Of a stretch of 64,000 nucleotides of DNA, positions 11,087 through 23,543 are shown piece by piece. A model generated the notes under the pieces. The model ran no database searches. It was given only the letters and a program-made list of their open reading frames with translations, and was not told the DNA's origin. This DNA comes from Spizellomyces punctatus DAOM BR117 (Eukaryota; Chytridiomycota; Chytridiomycetes; Spizellomycetales; Spizellomycetaceae), in contig NW_015971546.1 of the NCBI RefSeq assembly GCF_000182565.1, positions 816,614 through 880,613 on the forward strand, read 5' to 3'. Position 1 is the first letter of the stretch, and every line of letters begins with the position of its first letter. The position numbers and the translations under genes are program-made.

Positions 11087-11328
11087 CAGGTAGTGGTCCA
11101 GAAGATGCATAGCATCCACCTGTAAGCGTTGCCAGCAGTATTATTCTTCTTGATTTCTAGAATGTTAAATCTATCATCGGTCGTATATCATATATTATAG
11201 TGTAATTAGTTCAATTTATACAAGTCAACTGCATCGGATTCTGCTTTATCAAAGTCGAATCCGCACCAGATATATACATTCGTCACTTTTCCGCACTCCA
11301 TCTCCAGCGGCGATAGTAATCAATTCGT

Positions 11329-11750
11329 TCACTTTGACGCCATCTTGTATCCAGATGTATCAAGGATCTGTGTTCCGCACATTGCACATATTCCTGTCGT
11401 AGTAGTTACATTTTATTCCAAACTATCGATGCCAGCACCTTGCGACCACAGTGATCTCACCATTTTTGTATGCACACCCTTGACAATAATGACTTCCCGA
11501 CTGATGAACTCGACTCTTGCAAATCCGACACTTGGTCTCATAAGGCATGAATTTGTTCTTCTTGGAAGATAAGAGCTTGTTTTCATTCACTTTGCGGCCT
11601 TCAGTGCCTGCTGTTGAATTACGAGATCCCTCTTTCCATTTGTCAGGAGCCGCTAGGGTTGCAAGTTTCTTCTCGCCTGTGATGCAAAGAGTGTTAGATG
11701 GGACAGGACTGAGAATATCGAGCCTATTACATACACTTTTTGCAAACCAT
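11329..11750 (-). CDS. CRIPT: CRIPT, cysteine-rich PDZ-binding protein homolog (98 aa)
   Basis: Three exons, 11750-11735, 11676-11461 and 11393-11329, with introns of 58 and 67 nt; the phases agree and the ORF is 297 nt. The spliced protein starts MVCKKCEKKLATLAAPDKWK, continues GRKVNENKLLSSKK and CRICKSRVHQSGSHYCQGCA, and ends GICAMCGTQILDTSGYKMAS plus K. This keeps the four Cys-pair motifs of CRIPT (VCKKC, CRIC, CQGC, CAMC) and nearly the usual length of 101 residues. In animals CRIPT binds PSD-95 PDZ domains and is also linked to the minor spliceosome; in a fungus only the ancestral zinc-binding or splicing-related role is likely. The first exon carries only 16 coding nt. It is divergent from the gene at 11941, sharing a 190-bp promoter. 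Confidence 0.95.
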
Positions 11751-11847
11751 TTGGCCTCAATGTGCAATCTGGAGCGTCTTGGCGAGTGGCAAAGAATCTC
11801 AGCATGACAAACGAGGCGCTTACCAACACGTTCAGCCGACTTCGGCG

Positions 11848-11855
11848 CACGTGAC
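11848..11855 (+). promoter_or_regulatory. CACGTGAC element in the CRIPT bidirectional promoter
   Basis: Lies near the middle of the 190-bp interval between two divergent starts: 93 bp before the plus-strand ATG (11941) and 103 bp from the CRIPT ATG (11750) when read on the minus strand. Confidence 0.5.
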
Positions 11856-11940
11856 TCGATGACGGCTTTTCAAAGCAACTCGGGAGAACCAGCCTTGGGA
11901 CATTACGTCCTTGCATGTCCTTGTCAGCAACGTTAACACG

Positions 11941-12711
11941 ATGCCCGATGTTCACGTTCACGATATGACCCTCCCTGCAGCAACCATAACCGACCTCATC
12001 TCACAAGTAACATCCCAAATCGCTTCTATCCGAGACGGCCCGAGCATGGACCTCGGCCCAACCGATCTCGTGGAGCAAGCTGGGAGGGCAGCACGTCATG
12101 CTCGTTACGTTCCAGGTGCGGATATACCATTGTTGCTGGGAGGACGCCGTCCTGTGCGGTCGTCATGGGATGTAGAGGATGATGACGAGGAGGAAGAGGA
12201 CAAACCCGACGTGGAAGACGAAGGAGAGGGGGGGAGAGGGCATCCAGGGGCGAACGAGGCATTAGAACGATGGCTCGTTGATTCCACTTTGATTGAGCTT
12301 GTTACATCCGCCCATCCTCCACCCCTCTTGTTTGATCTTCCCCCCTTTGACTCGACGGCTCGACTGCGACGCCGGTTACGGCGAACTGATCCTTCAGAGC
12401 GGAGCCGGCAAAGCCGATGGCGACGGCGACGGGACCGAGTCCGTGCATTGCGAGGCCTGGATGAGTCTGACCCAGCTGCAGTGGTGCAGAGCATGGTGGA
12501 CGAGATCGAGAAGGCCTTGGCGGAACGATTGGATCCGAATGGGGTACCAAAAGAGGATCCACCTTGCAAGGCCCCGGATTGGGCGCTTTGTTGGGAGTTG
12601 TTGGGCAGATTGGATCGAGTGATTGTTTCGAGGGATGGAGAAAGACCGGACAAGGGGTGCTATGGGGAGGGGTATAGAGCAATATTGGTTGATGGGGACG
12701 CATGCAGGTAG
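11941..12711 (+). CDS. Hypothetical protein with acidic and arginine-rich segments (256 aa)
   Basis: The open frame extends to 11911 without an ATG; the ATG at 11941 is chosen. The N-terminus MPDVHVHDMTLPAATITDLI may be an amphipathic helix. An acidic run (about codons 80-100, DDDEEEEDK) is followed by an arginine-rich run (SRQSRWRRRRDRVRALRG) and a helical C-terminal part (PDWALCWELLGRLDRVIVSR). No known domain is recognised. CACGTGAC begins 93 bp before the ATG in the promoter shared with CRIPT. A donor-like CAG|GTAGAA near 12709 could splice to an acceptor near 12762 and extend the protein into a basic tail, but that would overlap the 3' exon of the opposite-strand gene, so the stop at 12709-12711 is preferred. 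Confidence 0.5.
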   Translation: MPDVHVHDMTLPAATITDLISQVTSQIASIRDGPSMDLGPTDLVEQAGRAARHARYVPGADIPLLLGGRRPVRSSWDVEDDDEEEEDKPDVEDEGEGGRGHPGANEALERWLVDSTLIELVTSAHPPPLLFDLPPFDSTARLRRRLRRTDPSERSRQSRWRRRRDRVRALRGLDESDPAAVVQSMVDEIEKALAERLDPNGVPKEDPPCKAPDWALCWELLGRLDRVIVSRDGERPDKGCYGEGYRAILVDGDACR

Positions 12712-12801
12712 AAGAATCACGGGCTGTATTGATGAGGCACACAACGCTTAACTTGAGCAGGAGGTGTTTTATTCTACTTAAAACTATGCCGTCTAAGAAA
12801 T

Positions 12802-13780
12802 CTACGAAAAGGAAACAGGATGAAGCCCTTCTTGGCATATCAAATCATAATAGAGGAAGAGTTCCCGTTCACGGCCATTATCTACAGTGGGAAATCCCAC
12901 GCAAACTACTAGTAAACTCGGTGTTTACCTGTCGTTCTGCCAGCACTGCCGCTAATCGACGCCGGGTCTACACGTTCCCTCTTGGGACTGGCTTTAGTGT
13001 CTACGGCCACACCACCAGCAAATTCGGCCAATGAAAGTGTGCTATTACCACCTCCAGGTGGGGCAAGGTTTCTTCTGCCCGGCTTATGTTTTCTTGGGCT
13101 GAACTCTGGCTGTGGAGGATCATCGTCCCCAAAGGTAATGGAGCTTTGGAAATGCTTTCCAGGAGATGAGACTCGGAGGGAGGCGGGTTTGGAGCGCGGA
13201 GACTCCGTTGGTGATTGTGGGCGTGTTGGCGGAGGCGACGGTGTCTGCGAACCCAGAGCGACAGAGCTTCTGTGTCCTGGATCACCTAGTTGACGTTTCG
13301 CTGGGCGACGGATCCGTTCGTCTTCCCCTAATGGGACAATGCTCCCTGAAGGCCTAGAGGTGGAGGGAGCCGTGGGCGGAGACGGCTTTGCATCCTTTTC
13401 CTTGGTTTGTAGGATAGATCCCATGGTACTCTTTCCACCCGGAGATCTCCCACTTTTCTTTGAGATTGACAACTTGTCGATTCCATCTGACACGTCCTGC
13501 GTGTCATTTCCAAATACTGTGCTTTTATTCTTCCTCCCCTGCCACGGTTCCGTCGCTGTCTTTGGAGGTGTTGCAGGTCGGGACGGCGGTGGCGTTCGAG
13601 CTTCCGCCGCAGCCGCTTGGCTTGTGGATCGCCATGGAACTGAAGTCGTATCGTCACCAAAGACGATGCTAGTGTGTCCACCAGGAGGAGGTCGACGGGG
13701 CTAGTTGGGTATATAGTCAACAACTTCTGGTTTCATGTTTATTTGCAAGCTCAAAAAACGTGGATTCGCTCCCTTACCAT
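12802..13780 (-). CDS. Jupiter/HN1-like microtubule-associated family protein (284 aa)
   Basis: Modelled as three exons: 13780-13778 (the ATG alone), 13700-12929 and 12881-12802, introns 77 and 47 nt, all in phase, 855 nt in total. The protein opens MPRRPPPGGHTSIVFGDD and later repeats the theme as SSITFGDDDPPQPEFSPRKH and PGRRNLAPPGGGNSTLSL. The R-R-x-P-P-G-G-x-(S/T)-x-(I/L) motifs are the signature of the HN1/Jupiter (JPT1/JPT2) family, mostly disordered proteins linked to microtubules. The rest is proline/serine-rich. Residues before PRRPPPGG are blocked by an in-frame TAG, which supports an intron exactly after the ATG. The last 26 codons are less certain. Divergent from prephenate dehydratase, with 277 bp between starts. 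Confidence 0.6.
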
Positions 13781-14057
13781 TCTCGGTTTCCTTTCGGTCT
13801 TCCTCTCGTTCTCGTTTTTACGTATCGATTCCTTTACTCTCAACCGTGTCGACGGACAGACGCTTTGTCGATGGGTCAAGAGAAGATGATAGATGTCGTT
13901 TCCACTTTCTTGCTGCTCGCAGGGTTGAGCCGCTTTCTTGCCCTCCATTCCTCCCTTTGCCCGAAACGCGTGGCTTAGCATTTTGATGAGTCATCTGAGC
14001 TCTGTCCCATCGCGTTACAAGCAAAACGTCCTTCTGACCGCGCGTTTGTGGTGAACA

Positions 14058-15496
14058 ATGACTGGCGTAAAGGTGGGCTTCCAAGGCCAGAAAGGCGCAT
14101 ATTCGGAGGGTGCTCTGGTGGAGTTGTTTGGATCTCAGGCACGTTGGGCGGGCAATGCCGTCGAGCCGGTTGGGTTCGAAACGTTTGCCGAGGTTTGTCG
14201 AGTTTGAGTTCAAGATGCTGGAAAAGGCACGGGTTGAAAGGTCTTTTGAAAAACAAGGTTTTCGATGCAATTCAGAACCAGTCTGTGCAGTATGGTCTTA
14301 TTCCCATTGAGAATTCCTCTACGGGAACCTTTCAGTACGTATTGACACGTCATGAATGGTTTCATAAACAGTTCAGTCCGCTCATCCCAGCAGTTTTACA
14401 TACGATCTCCTCCTCCGACACTCCTTGTACATTGTAGGAGAATACCAGTACCACGAAAAGCACTGGTAACACGTCCACTACAGAGCATGCAGCGGTTTGT
14501 TCCAAAAACTTACAACAATACAAGTCTTGTAGCACTTCCCGAAGTCAAATTGGAAGATATCACTCAAATCAAATCCCACCCATACGTTATTGACCAGTGC
14601 CGCAAGTTCCTTGCGAACCTGGATAAACGAATTGCGATTACTCAAGCACAAGATACTGCCTCCAGTGCTGCTAGTATCGAAAGGGAGAAGCTCACAACAA
14701 CGTAGGCAAACTTTTCTGATTACAAGATTTATCCGATAGATCCCACTTAACCCATGCATGCAGAGCAGCTATTGCCGGTGCCCGAGCTGCAAATATCTAC
14801 AATCTCAATATACTCAAAGAAGGCATCGAAGACGATGAGAACACCGTCACCCGCTATGTGCTCATATCCCGTACGCCGATTCAACCGGAACGGCACCAGG
14901 ACCCACGAACGAGCATATCGCTATGGCTGAAGAATCAGGTTGGGATGTTCCATAAAGCCATTTCAGCATTTGCGCTGAGGGACATCAAGTGAGTGTTCAC
15001 GGTTTGATGTACTTGCCGCGTGAAAGATGATGTTACTGACATCTTATCTTATCGCGGAATGCAGCATCTCAAAGATCGAGTCACGGCCGTCCACGAGGTC
15101 AATCCAGCTGTCAAAGCCGTGGGAATATGTCCTGGTACGTAGTCATGATATTTTCTGGAAGATCCTTGTCTGTATCCACTCATACTTGATTGTGTCCCAG
15201 TATATTGATGTTGACGGTAGTTCGTTGGATGCACCCCTGGCAAACGCCATAAAGAACCTGGAGGAATTTGCTTCGCATGTGCGCGTCCTCGGTACGTTCC
15301 TTGAGTCACTGTTCATTTATTCGTACAGAAATGAAAAGGTGGTAATATTTGGCCCTTTTGGCTGTACATATAGGATCGTACCCTCGATATCAGCCCCCTG
15401 CACAGGTAACTACGTGTTTCTTTTGGTATTTAATGAAACATTTACTGATTGCATTTACTGAAGCGGCCCACGGGTGTGTTTGGGATTGGAATGTGA
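14058..15496 (+). CDS. PHA2: Prephenate dehydratase with ACT domain (303 aa)
   Basis: Nine exons: 14058-14192, 14258-14334, 14394-14465, 14525-14701, 14764-14988, 15065-15134, 15201-15291, 15374-15405, 15464-15496; introns 48-82 nt; all phases agree (912 nt). The catalytic domain reads VGFQGQKGAYSEGALVELFG, YGLIPIENSSTGTF and YDLLLRHSLYIVGEYQYHEK, and the TRF-type substrate motif is TRYVLIS. The C-terminal ACT domain contains the phenylalanine-binding ESRP motif (KIESRPSTRSIQLS) and ends at the conserved VLGSYPR. It converts prephenate to phenylpyruvate, the committed step to phenylalanine, and the ESRP-containing ACT domain implies feedback inhibition by phenylalanine. The last 11 codons after VLGSYPR follow the usual end of the family and are the least certain part. 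Confidence 0.92.
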
Positions 15497-16065
15497 GCGG
15501 CTGCATGTCGTATTTTCGTTGTACATTTTGGACCAAGTTCATCGCTTGGATGATAATAATTGTACTGCCCACGGTCAATTATATTTGATATAAGATGTGC
15601 CTCAAATTCATTTCTGGGATATCCAACAATCATGTTTTCTTTTTCCCTGCCTTTCTCATTGGCGGACCCATAATATGCCGAGCACAAGTTGGTCATTCAT
15701 GTAACGAAAGGACTTATTATCCGGCACCTAGTAGACGTTGCTCGTGAGGTGTTTGCCCCAGGATGGATCGACAATCTATTGTCGTTGAGAAAAGAAGTTT
15801 CTAGTGATACGCATTGAGTAAAGCATCCCCTAAGACATGGGATTCACCAGCGCTCATGTTCGTAAAGCAATAGGTTCCGTTGAAAGGCATCCGCGCAACC
15901 ATCGTTGAAATACAGTAACAAAGATGCGCTGGTCGGACGATCGAATTTGCTGATGACTAATAAATGGGCCACGTGACTGTAGGTTCCGCTCTTGTCGCTC
16001 GCACTGCCATAGCCCCCATCTTGCACTGAGATCCCCATCCAAATCCGGCTGAAAGAGTAACCAGC
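15497..16065 (+). other. Interval with a coding-like segment, unassigned
   Basis: From 15689 to a TGA at 15815-15817 the plus strand reads LVIHVTKGLIIRHLVDVARE followed by VFAPGWIDNLLSLRKE, with codon use like a real exon and a plausible acceptor just before it. A second open segment, 15465-15590 in another frame (VVFSLYILDQVHRLDD), overlaps the last prephenate dehydratase exon. I could not join them in phase or find a start. It may be the remnant or 3' exon of a small gene. The interval also holds CACGTGAC at 15970-15977, which serves the downstream HAD gene. Confidence 0.25.
15970..15977 (+). promoter_or_regulatory. CACGTGAC element upstream of the HAD phosphatase gene
   Basis: Begins 96 bp before the ATG at 16066, in the same orientation as the copies at 10910, 11848 and 58088. 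Confidence 0.5.
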
Positions 16066-17061
16066 ATGACCACACCGAGCACTCACCCACCAATAACCAA
16101 ATTTCCACAAGGACTCGATTCCTCTCGTGTAAAAGCCATCGCCTGGTAAGTCATCTCAATCATTCCAACTCGCTATCATGTCTTCTCACGCAGCCCCACC
16201 AGTGACATGGACGGCACGACTCTTCTCCCCACACACACACCCTCGCCCCGAACTATATCAACGTTCTCCGTCCTCCGCAAAAGGCATCCAGATATTCACA
16301 TTCTCTTTGCAACAGGGCGGCCGAGATCAGCTGCAGGAAATATATCGCCTTTACTTGCGACGGTGCATAGACCCGTAGGAGTGTACCTAAATGGAGCGCT
16401 GGCAGGCGAAGAAGTTCCTGATGTAGACGGAGGGACAGATCTGGAGGTCTTGTACGAGCGACCTGTCAAGTGTGCTGATGCGCGATGGTACTTGGATTGG
16501 GGTTTAAAGAGGGGATATACCGTTATTGTTTATAGTGGGGACGAAATTTTGACCACAGTGACCAAGGATCCTGTTTTCGATTTTATGAAAGAGTCCGGTG
16601 AGCCCACTGTCCTTGTTCAAAGGGATGTGCAAGAGTTTGTCAATGGAGTAGCGGAAGGCGTTGTCAAAGCCCATAAGCTGGCGTTCGTAAGCATGGATCA
16701 CCAAAAAGTCGATCGAATCCGATCCGAGCTGGACTCTGATACTTTGAGACCAACTTCAACGACCATGCTCGTGCGTACGGGTCCTGAGCGGTTGGAAGTC
16801 ATGCACACGGATGCTACCAAAGCTCATGCATTGGCAGTGTTATGCGAGACTGGCAAGCTGGGCGAAGAGGTCGGACTGGATGCAGTCTTGGCTTTTGGGG
16901 ATGGGGAGAATGATGTGGAGATGCTTCGTGAAGTCGGGATGGGGGTTGCGATGGGAAATGCAGTCCAGAGGGCCAAAGATGTGGCGGGCTTTGTGTGTCC
17001 TCCAAATGACGAGGATGGAGTTGCGAGAGTTTTAGAAGGGTTATTCCGTTTGTCGGAATGA
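16066..17061 (+). CDS. HAD-superfamily hydrolase, Cof-type phosphatase (315 aa)
   Basis: Two exons, 16066-16145 and 16194-17061 (intron 48 nt), in phase. The intron lies just before motif I, which reads DMDGTTLLP (nucleophile and acid/base Asp). Motif II is ILFATGRP, motif III has the lysine in DATKAHALAV, and motif IV is FGDGENDVEML. These four are in the order and spacing of Cof/type IIB HAD phosphatases, which dephosphorylate sugar phosphates, FMN or other small phosphates; the substrate cannot be predicted. The C2-type cap lies between motifs II and III. The ATG at 16066 is chosen because it is the first in frame and CACGTGAC begins 96 bp upstream. Probably cytosolic. Confidence 0.88.
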
Positions 17062-17152
17062 ACATTCTATTGGACTATGGGAAGTAATAGACTCTGTAAG
17101 ACTTTCGGACAATTGTACAAGATTATATATCGTATTTGTATTTACACAAAAA

Positions 17153-18279
17153 CTAGAGAGCTGTCCCTCTCTCAAAGTTGCCTTTAATTTCTGCAGTGTA
17201 TTTATCATATGATCGTGCAATCTTTTTGTTGAACTGCATATTGCGTTCGTTGATGTAGGTACTGAGGAGGACAAGTCAGCGAAGCCAACCAAAAGGTCAT
17301 CAATCGTACGAGAATATACGTACACTTCGTCATCGTCATCAAACGCCCGTCGTCGGGAGAATTTGCTTCGCGCCTGTTCCCTAAAAATCGGTCAGCAATT
17401 CAGTACGGGACGAATTAAAAATGCAGTGTTCTTGAGTGACTGGTACGTACTGCTTCTGTAAATCCTGGACCAGTCTCTCAACCGCCTCCCTGCTCGGCTT
17501 ACCGTCCGGGTTCGCATAAGCCAATGAATCTGCATCCCGGTAAAAGCTGCTCTCGCCTCCCTCAGTAGCCACCACCGCTGCACGTTGTTCGGCATATTCT
17601 ATCAAATTGGGTTTCAGCTCTCGGACGAGTTTATCGTACTTTTTGGCCTGCGCTTGGGCGTAATCTGTAAATGCGTTGTTGGCGTTCTTTTCCTTTTGTT
17701 GCTGTTTTTCGTTCCAGGCTTCCACTTGCTCGGCTGTGTAGTGGAGGGCTTTTTGTCGGGCATAATCCTCCCCAGCCATTTCAACCGTCTGTAAGAGCAA
17801 AGGACAAGTTGAGCTTCCTCATCCATCCTAGATACTGCACAACAAACTTGTTCCAACCTCTTTCTCCAGCAATTTTTCCGCCTTTTCCTTCTTCCTTTCA
17901 ATTCGCACAGCTTCTCGAGGGTTCTCTTGCTTCTTCCTATACTCTGCTTTGACGTCCTCCCGATTCAATCGTTCCGACTCGCTCTATTTGAAAGTTCAAC
18001 TTGTCAGCTGTCCTGATCCCAGCAACCAACTCTCTATGAAATAAGCAGTAAATATACCCGCAGCTTTTTGAGTTTCTTTAGTCTCGCCATTTGAGCGGCC
18101 AATTTTGCCTTTTGGTCCGCTGCGTCATCCTTTGGGGTTTGTACGGGATCTGTTTGTACAGGATCTGCTGTTGTTGAAGTCGCGGTATTTGATGTGTTGT
18201 CGGATGGTGATGTATCGTCTGGCTGCTGCTCCTGCTGTGCTGGCTCCGTTGGTTCTGTGTGTTTTCTCTTTCTGGCCAT
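17153..18279 (-). CDS. SYF2: Pre-mRNA-splicing factor SYF2 (283 aa)
   Basis: Five exons, 18279-18058, 17983-17858, 17788-17451, 17380-17324, 17261-17153; introns 62-74 nt; phases agree (852 nt). The N-terminus is a basic, Q/T-rich disordered segment. The conserved core includes [40 protein letters not shown] and [13 protein letters not shown]. The C-terminus has [34 protein letters not shown] and [14 protein letters not shown], which is diagnostic of SYF2. It is a component of the NineTeen complex in the activated spliceosome, contacting Cwc2/Syf1-side factors. An upstream in-frame ATG at 18351 would add 24 residues (MATNMQELG...), so the exact start is not certain. Confidence 0.93.
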
Positions 18280-19012
18280 TGCTAAAGTTCTGATCTTGTT
18301 GCAGGCAGCTGCTGCTGCGCACATGCCAAGCTCCTGCATATTTGTTGCCATGGCAACAACGAGTGATCAAATCACCCCTTTCTTGGGTTTCTTTTCATCC
18401 TTTTTGTTTTTCAATGCTTGAGCTTTCGCCCAACTGCCTACGCCGTCAGTTTGCTACACCAACATTGATGAACAAACGGTCACGGATATGGAGATGGACT
18501 CTGTAGTTTCCTCGCAGCTTTTCCTTGGCTTCTTGGCTTGAAGGGCTGTCACGCCCTAATGTGTGAAAACAGCCCGTCCGTCCATGCCACCACCTAGCCA
18601 AGCATCAACCCAGCCAGCCAGCAAAGCCAAGCAACGCAATGAAACGTACGAACGCTCATACGCACACAAGACGTGCCCTGCCCTTGCCAAGAAGCCAAGA
18701 GTCCTTGTTCGTCGTCTTGGCCAAAATCCAATGCAAGTCAAACTATCTAATATGACATAAGCAAGAAGGTGGATGTGGCTGGTGTGAGGTGGATGTGGCT
18801 GTGAATTACCATAAAAGGAAATTGATTGTTGTGGTTGCGCCTCTCATTCAGCCAAGCGGATTTTTATATTCAAAAAGGGCCCCCGTCGTTCTTCTTCCCA
18901 TCTTTACGCATCTCATCATCATCGTCATCCTCCTTCTCGCCTTCACAGCAGCCTCCGCGTCCTCCTCCTTTTACCAACACACTCGTTCACACCCTCTTTA
19001 CATTTCCTCGAC
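18280..19012. promoter_or_regulatory. Actin upstream region with pyrimidine tract and a 20-bp-period direct repeat
   Basis: The 15-mer AGGTGGATGTGGCTG occurs at 18767-18781 and 18787-18801, exactly 20 bp apart. Closer to the actin ATG is a strongly pyrimidine-rich, purine-poor stretch (about 18880-19010), typical of highly expressed fungal genes. No coding potential is seen between SYF2 and actin. Confidence 0.4.
18767..18801. repeat. Short direct repeat, 20-bp period
   Basis: AGGTGGATGTGGCTG at 18767-18781 and 18787-18801, about 210 bp before the actin ATG, in the actin promoter region. Confidence 0.45.
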
Positions 19013-20648
<1,636 letters not shown>

Positions 20649-21540
20649 GCGCGAGGTTGCAACGCGCTGCAGGATGGGCAGGTTTCATTATACCGCGCTG
20701 CGCTGTGAACAACCAGAGAGTTTTACCTTTATTGTTGTATAATACCAGTTTGCTTCATATATCAATTGGTTCTTCAAACTGTCTCGTGCCTACATGTTTG
20801 GTCTTTGTTGATTGTGCTCATGTGCAGGCTCGGAGCAATAACTTTTAGCTGCATGTTTTCTTGCAGATTTTTTGGGTTTCCATTGCAATCCCTTTTCGTA
20901 TTTCTCCAGGCAGCTAAACGCAACGGTAATCTGACCGCTGGCGACAATCGTAACTCAACCCCAATCGCTTCCTCGCTCCGTGGATTACGCGCGGCGAAAG
21001 CCGATGCTGTTGTGGAGGAGGTCGGCCGAAAGCGCACATAATAATTGCCACTCTACACACGCTCATGATTACCAGCAACGACGCATTTTTAGACTCTGGT
21101 CGCTCTGCGGCCGCTCTTCCCAAACGCTTTTCGGACAGCTGCAGTTTCCTCCTCGTGTGTTGACGAGATTTTCTCCGATGCGTACGTAATCTGCACAGCC
21201 ATTTTGGATTTCGCCAGGACGGGGGAAACGACCCTCAGGGTCATCCAGGATTTACGCTTGTCTACGGGGGCTGATTTTTTAACTTTGACCCTTTACGATA
21301 TCCACGAGAGAGGGTGGGATAGACGTTTTCAGTTTCCGCTTTGCGTTGGGATTCCTACTGTTGAATGTGATGTTTGCTTGGATGGTCAAGTATACTGGGA
21401 TATGGGACGAATATTATGGTTTTGGAATGTGATGTATGCACAGGGTGCTTCGGTACGGTTTATCAATATATGTTGATGGTCAAGTGGTTGAAATTGAAAA
21501 CTGAATTGCTTTGCTGTTGATGTAGGTGCCTAGTGTAGAC
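20649..21540. other. Intergenic/5' untranslated region
   Basis: Mainly the actin 3' flank and the leader of the next gene. An open frame at 21204-21476 has no ATG and shows donor-like GTACGG at about 21450, with a matching acceptor at about 21525 just before the carrier's ATG. It is therefore best read as a non-coding leader with a 5'UTR intron, although an N-terminal extension cannot be excluded. Confidence 0.4.
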
Positions 21541-23543
21541 ATGGGTGTTGGCGCGAAATTGGGACGAGTTGGACATGTGAGTTTTGGACATTTGTTACAG
21601 CATGATTTTTAAGCATTTTGCGCTGAACTTGAAACTTTTATTACAGCAAGAGCATGATACTGACGCTCAACACCGCTCACGAATTTTATCACTTTTCCAA
21701 ACGTTGGACCACAATAAAACTGGATATCTGGACCACGATAACATTATTCGACGGTTTGATGATCTTGCTGGGGCCAAGCGGAGATCTGATCGTCCTGCTG
21801 GAGAGGCTGGTCCGTTAGGGTCTGTGGTCATGTATGCGAGAGAGCTGGTTAAAGAATGTGATAAGACGAGGGATGGGCGGATTACGTTTGCCGAGTTTGA
21901 GCAATTTGTTCGACAAAAAGAGGTGGAATTATTAAAAGTTTTTCAAGAGGTTTGTTTCCTTGTCCTTGGTTGTTTCGGCGGTTTTAGTGAAAGAGCTTTG
22001 CGAGCTTTTTCTGATGATGCCTTTTTTTTCAATTAGATTGATACAAGTGGGGATAATACCATACAAAAGTCAGAGTTGAGGGATTTTGTCAAGGCTGCTG
22101 GTAGGGATATTCTGCATCTGACCTGAAAAGTCTGGATCCTTTTGCTTATCATTGGACTACCTACAGGAATTCACGTAACGGATGCGGAACTGAATAATCT
22201 AATATCACGATTTGATAAGGATAATACTGGGAGTATAACGTTTGATGAATGGCGGGTAAGTGTTTTCATCTCTGTTTGGCATCACCCAGGGGTACACGTT
22301 AATCAACTACGATTCAAAGGATTTTCTACTACTTCTTCCCCACGAACCGACCCCTGCAAACATCTTTAATTTTTATAACAGCATCTACAATGTCGACGTA
22401 AATTCTGATTCAATGCCCTTCCCTGAAACTATGACGGATCCAATGGCGGCAAAGCGTTATAGATATTTTGTTTGTGGTGGACTGTCGGGGGCGGTTAGTC
22501 GGACTGTCACGGCGCCCTTGGATCGGTTAAAGGTATGTGAACTTTGAGAAATGTTTGCAATAGATGGCATGTTAAACCTACTGGTTGCCTATAGGTCCTA
22601 CTCGTTACCCAAACAACCGTCACCCCCACGACAACGTCAGCAACAGCTGCCACCACCACTCGCTCCAATACCGGCATCATCATGGAAGGCTTAAAACGAA
22701 TCTACCATGAAGGGGGCATACGCTCCTTTTACCGCGGCAATGGAATAAACGTCCTCAAAATCGCCCCAGAAAGTGGTGTAAAATTCTTTACATTTGAAAC
22801 TATGAAAAACTTTATCTCGACAGTTGAGCAAGTTGACCATTCTGATCACATTTCGGTTCCTGGACGATTTCTGGCTGGGGGTGTGGCGGGATTGATTTCG
22901 CAATTTACGATTTATCCCCTTGAAACGATCAAAACCCGCATTATGGCTCAAATATCTTCCTCCCCATCGTCTTCGTGTCCCTCCACCTCTCATCCACCCA
23001 TGGCACAGAAACGATTGATAACAAGCACCATCCGGAGCATGTGGGCCGAAGGCGGCCTTAAAACTTTTTATAGAGGTTGTATACCCTCGCTAATTGGCAT
23101 TGTCCCGTACGCTGGTATCGATCTCGGCATATATGAGACACTGCGATCCACGTATGAGGGCCGGTTGAGAGTGAGAACGGGGCGAAAGGATGCAAAAGTT
23201 GGATCCGGGTATTTGTTGGGGTTTGGAGCGATCAGTGCTGCTTGTGGGGCTACGATTATGTATCCGCTGAGTGTAGTCCGAACACGGTATGTTTGCAGTC
23301 GGAATATTTTTTGACGGTATTTTCAAACATTGAATTTTTTACGTCTTTGATTTTAGGTTACAAGCTCAGGGTACTCCCTCCCACCCAATGACATACACCT
23401 CGACGTTTGACGTGATTCGTAAAACCTACGCTGGGGAGGGTCTACGAGGATTTTACAAGGGTCTAGCGCCAACATTGCTAAAGGTCTTACCAGCCGTGTC
23501 GATCAGTTATGTCGTTTATGAAAAGACCAAGGTGTTGTTTTGA
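21541..23543 (+). CDS. Calcium-binding mitochondrial carrier, SCaMC/ATP-Mg-Pi type (about 527 aa)
   Basis: Seven exons, 21541-21576, 21647-21949, 22037-22100, 22167-22255, 22320-22532, 22595-23286, 23357-23543, in phase (1584 nt). The N-terminal half has four EF-hand loops: [38 protein letters not shown] and [13 protein letters not shown]. The C-terminal half is a mitochondrial carrier with three repeats, each with the PX[DE]XX[KR] signature: PLDRLK, PLETIK and PLSVVR. The four-EF-hand plus carrier layout is that of SCaMC/SAL1 carriers, which exchange ATP-Mg for phosphate across the inner membrane when cytosolic Ca rises. The start is inferred; the only other option is an upstream extension through the leader. 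Confidence 0.9.

Noticed and set aside
12302-12838. Minus-strand frames of 116-182 codons opposite the gene at 11941-12711
   Set aside because: They mirror the GC-rich, Arg/Asp-rich plus-strand coding sequence (Pro/Ser/Arg shadows) and lack splice or domain support.
21204-21476. 90-codon frame as an N-terminal extension of the EF-hand carrier
   Set aside because: No ATG and atypical composition (poly-T, TGA-rich alternatives). Explained better as a leader with a 5'UTR intron, though not formally excluded.
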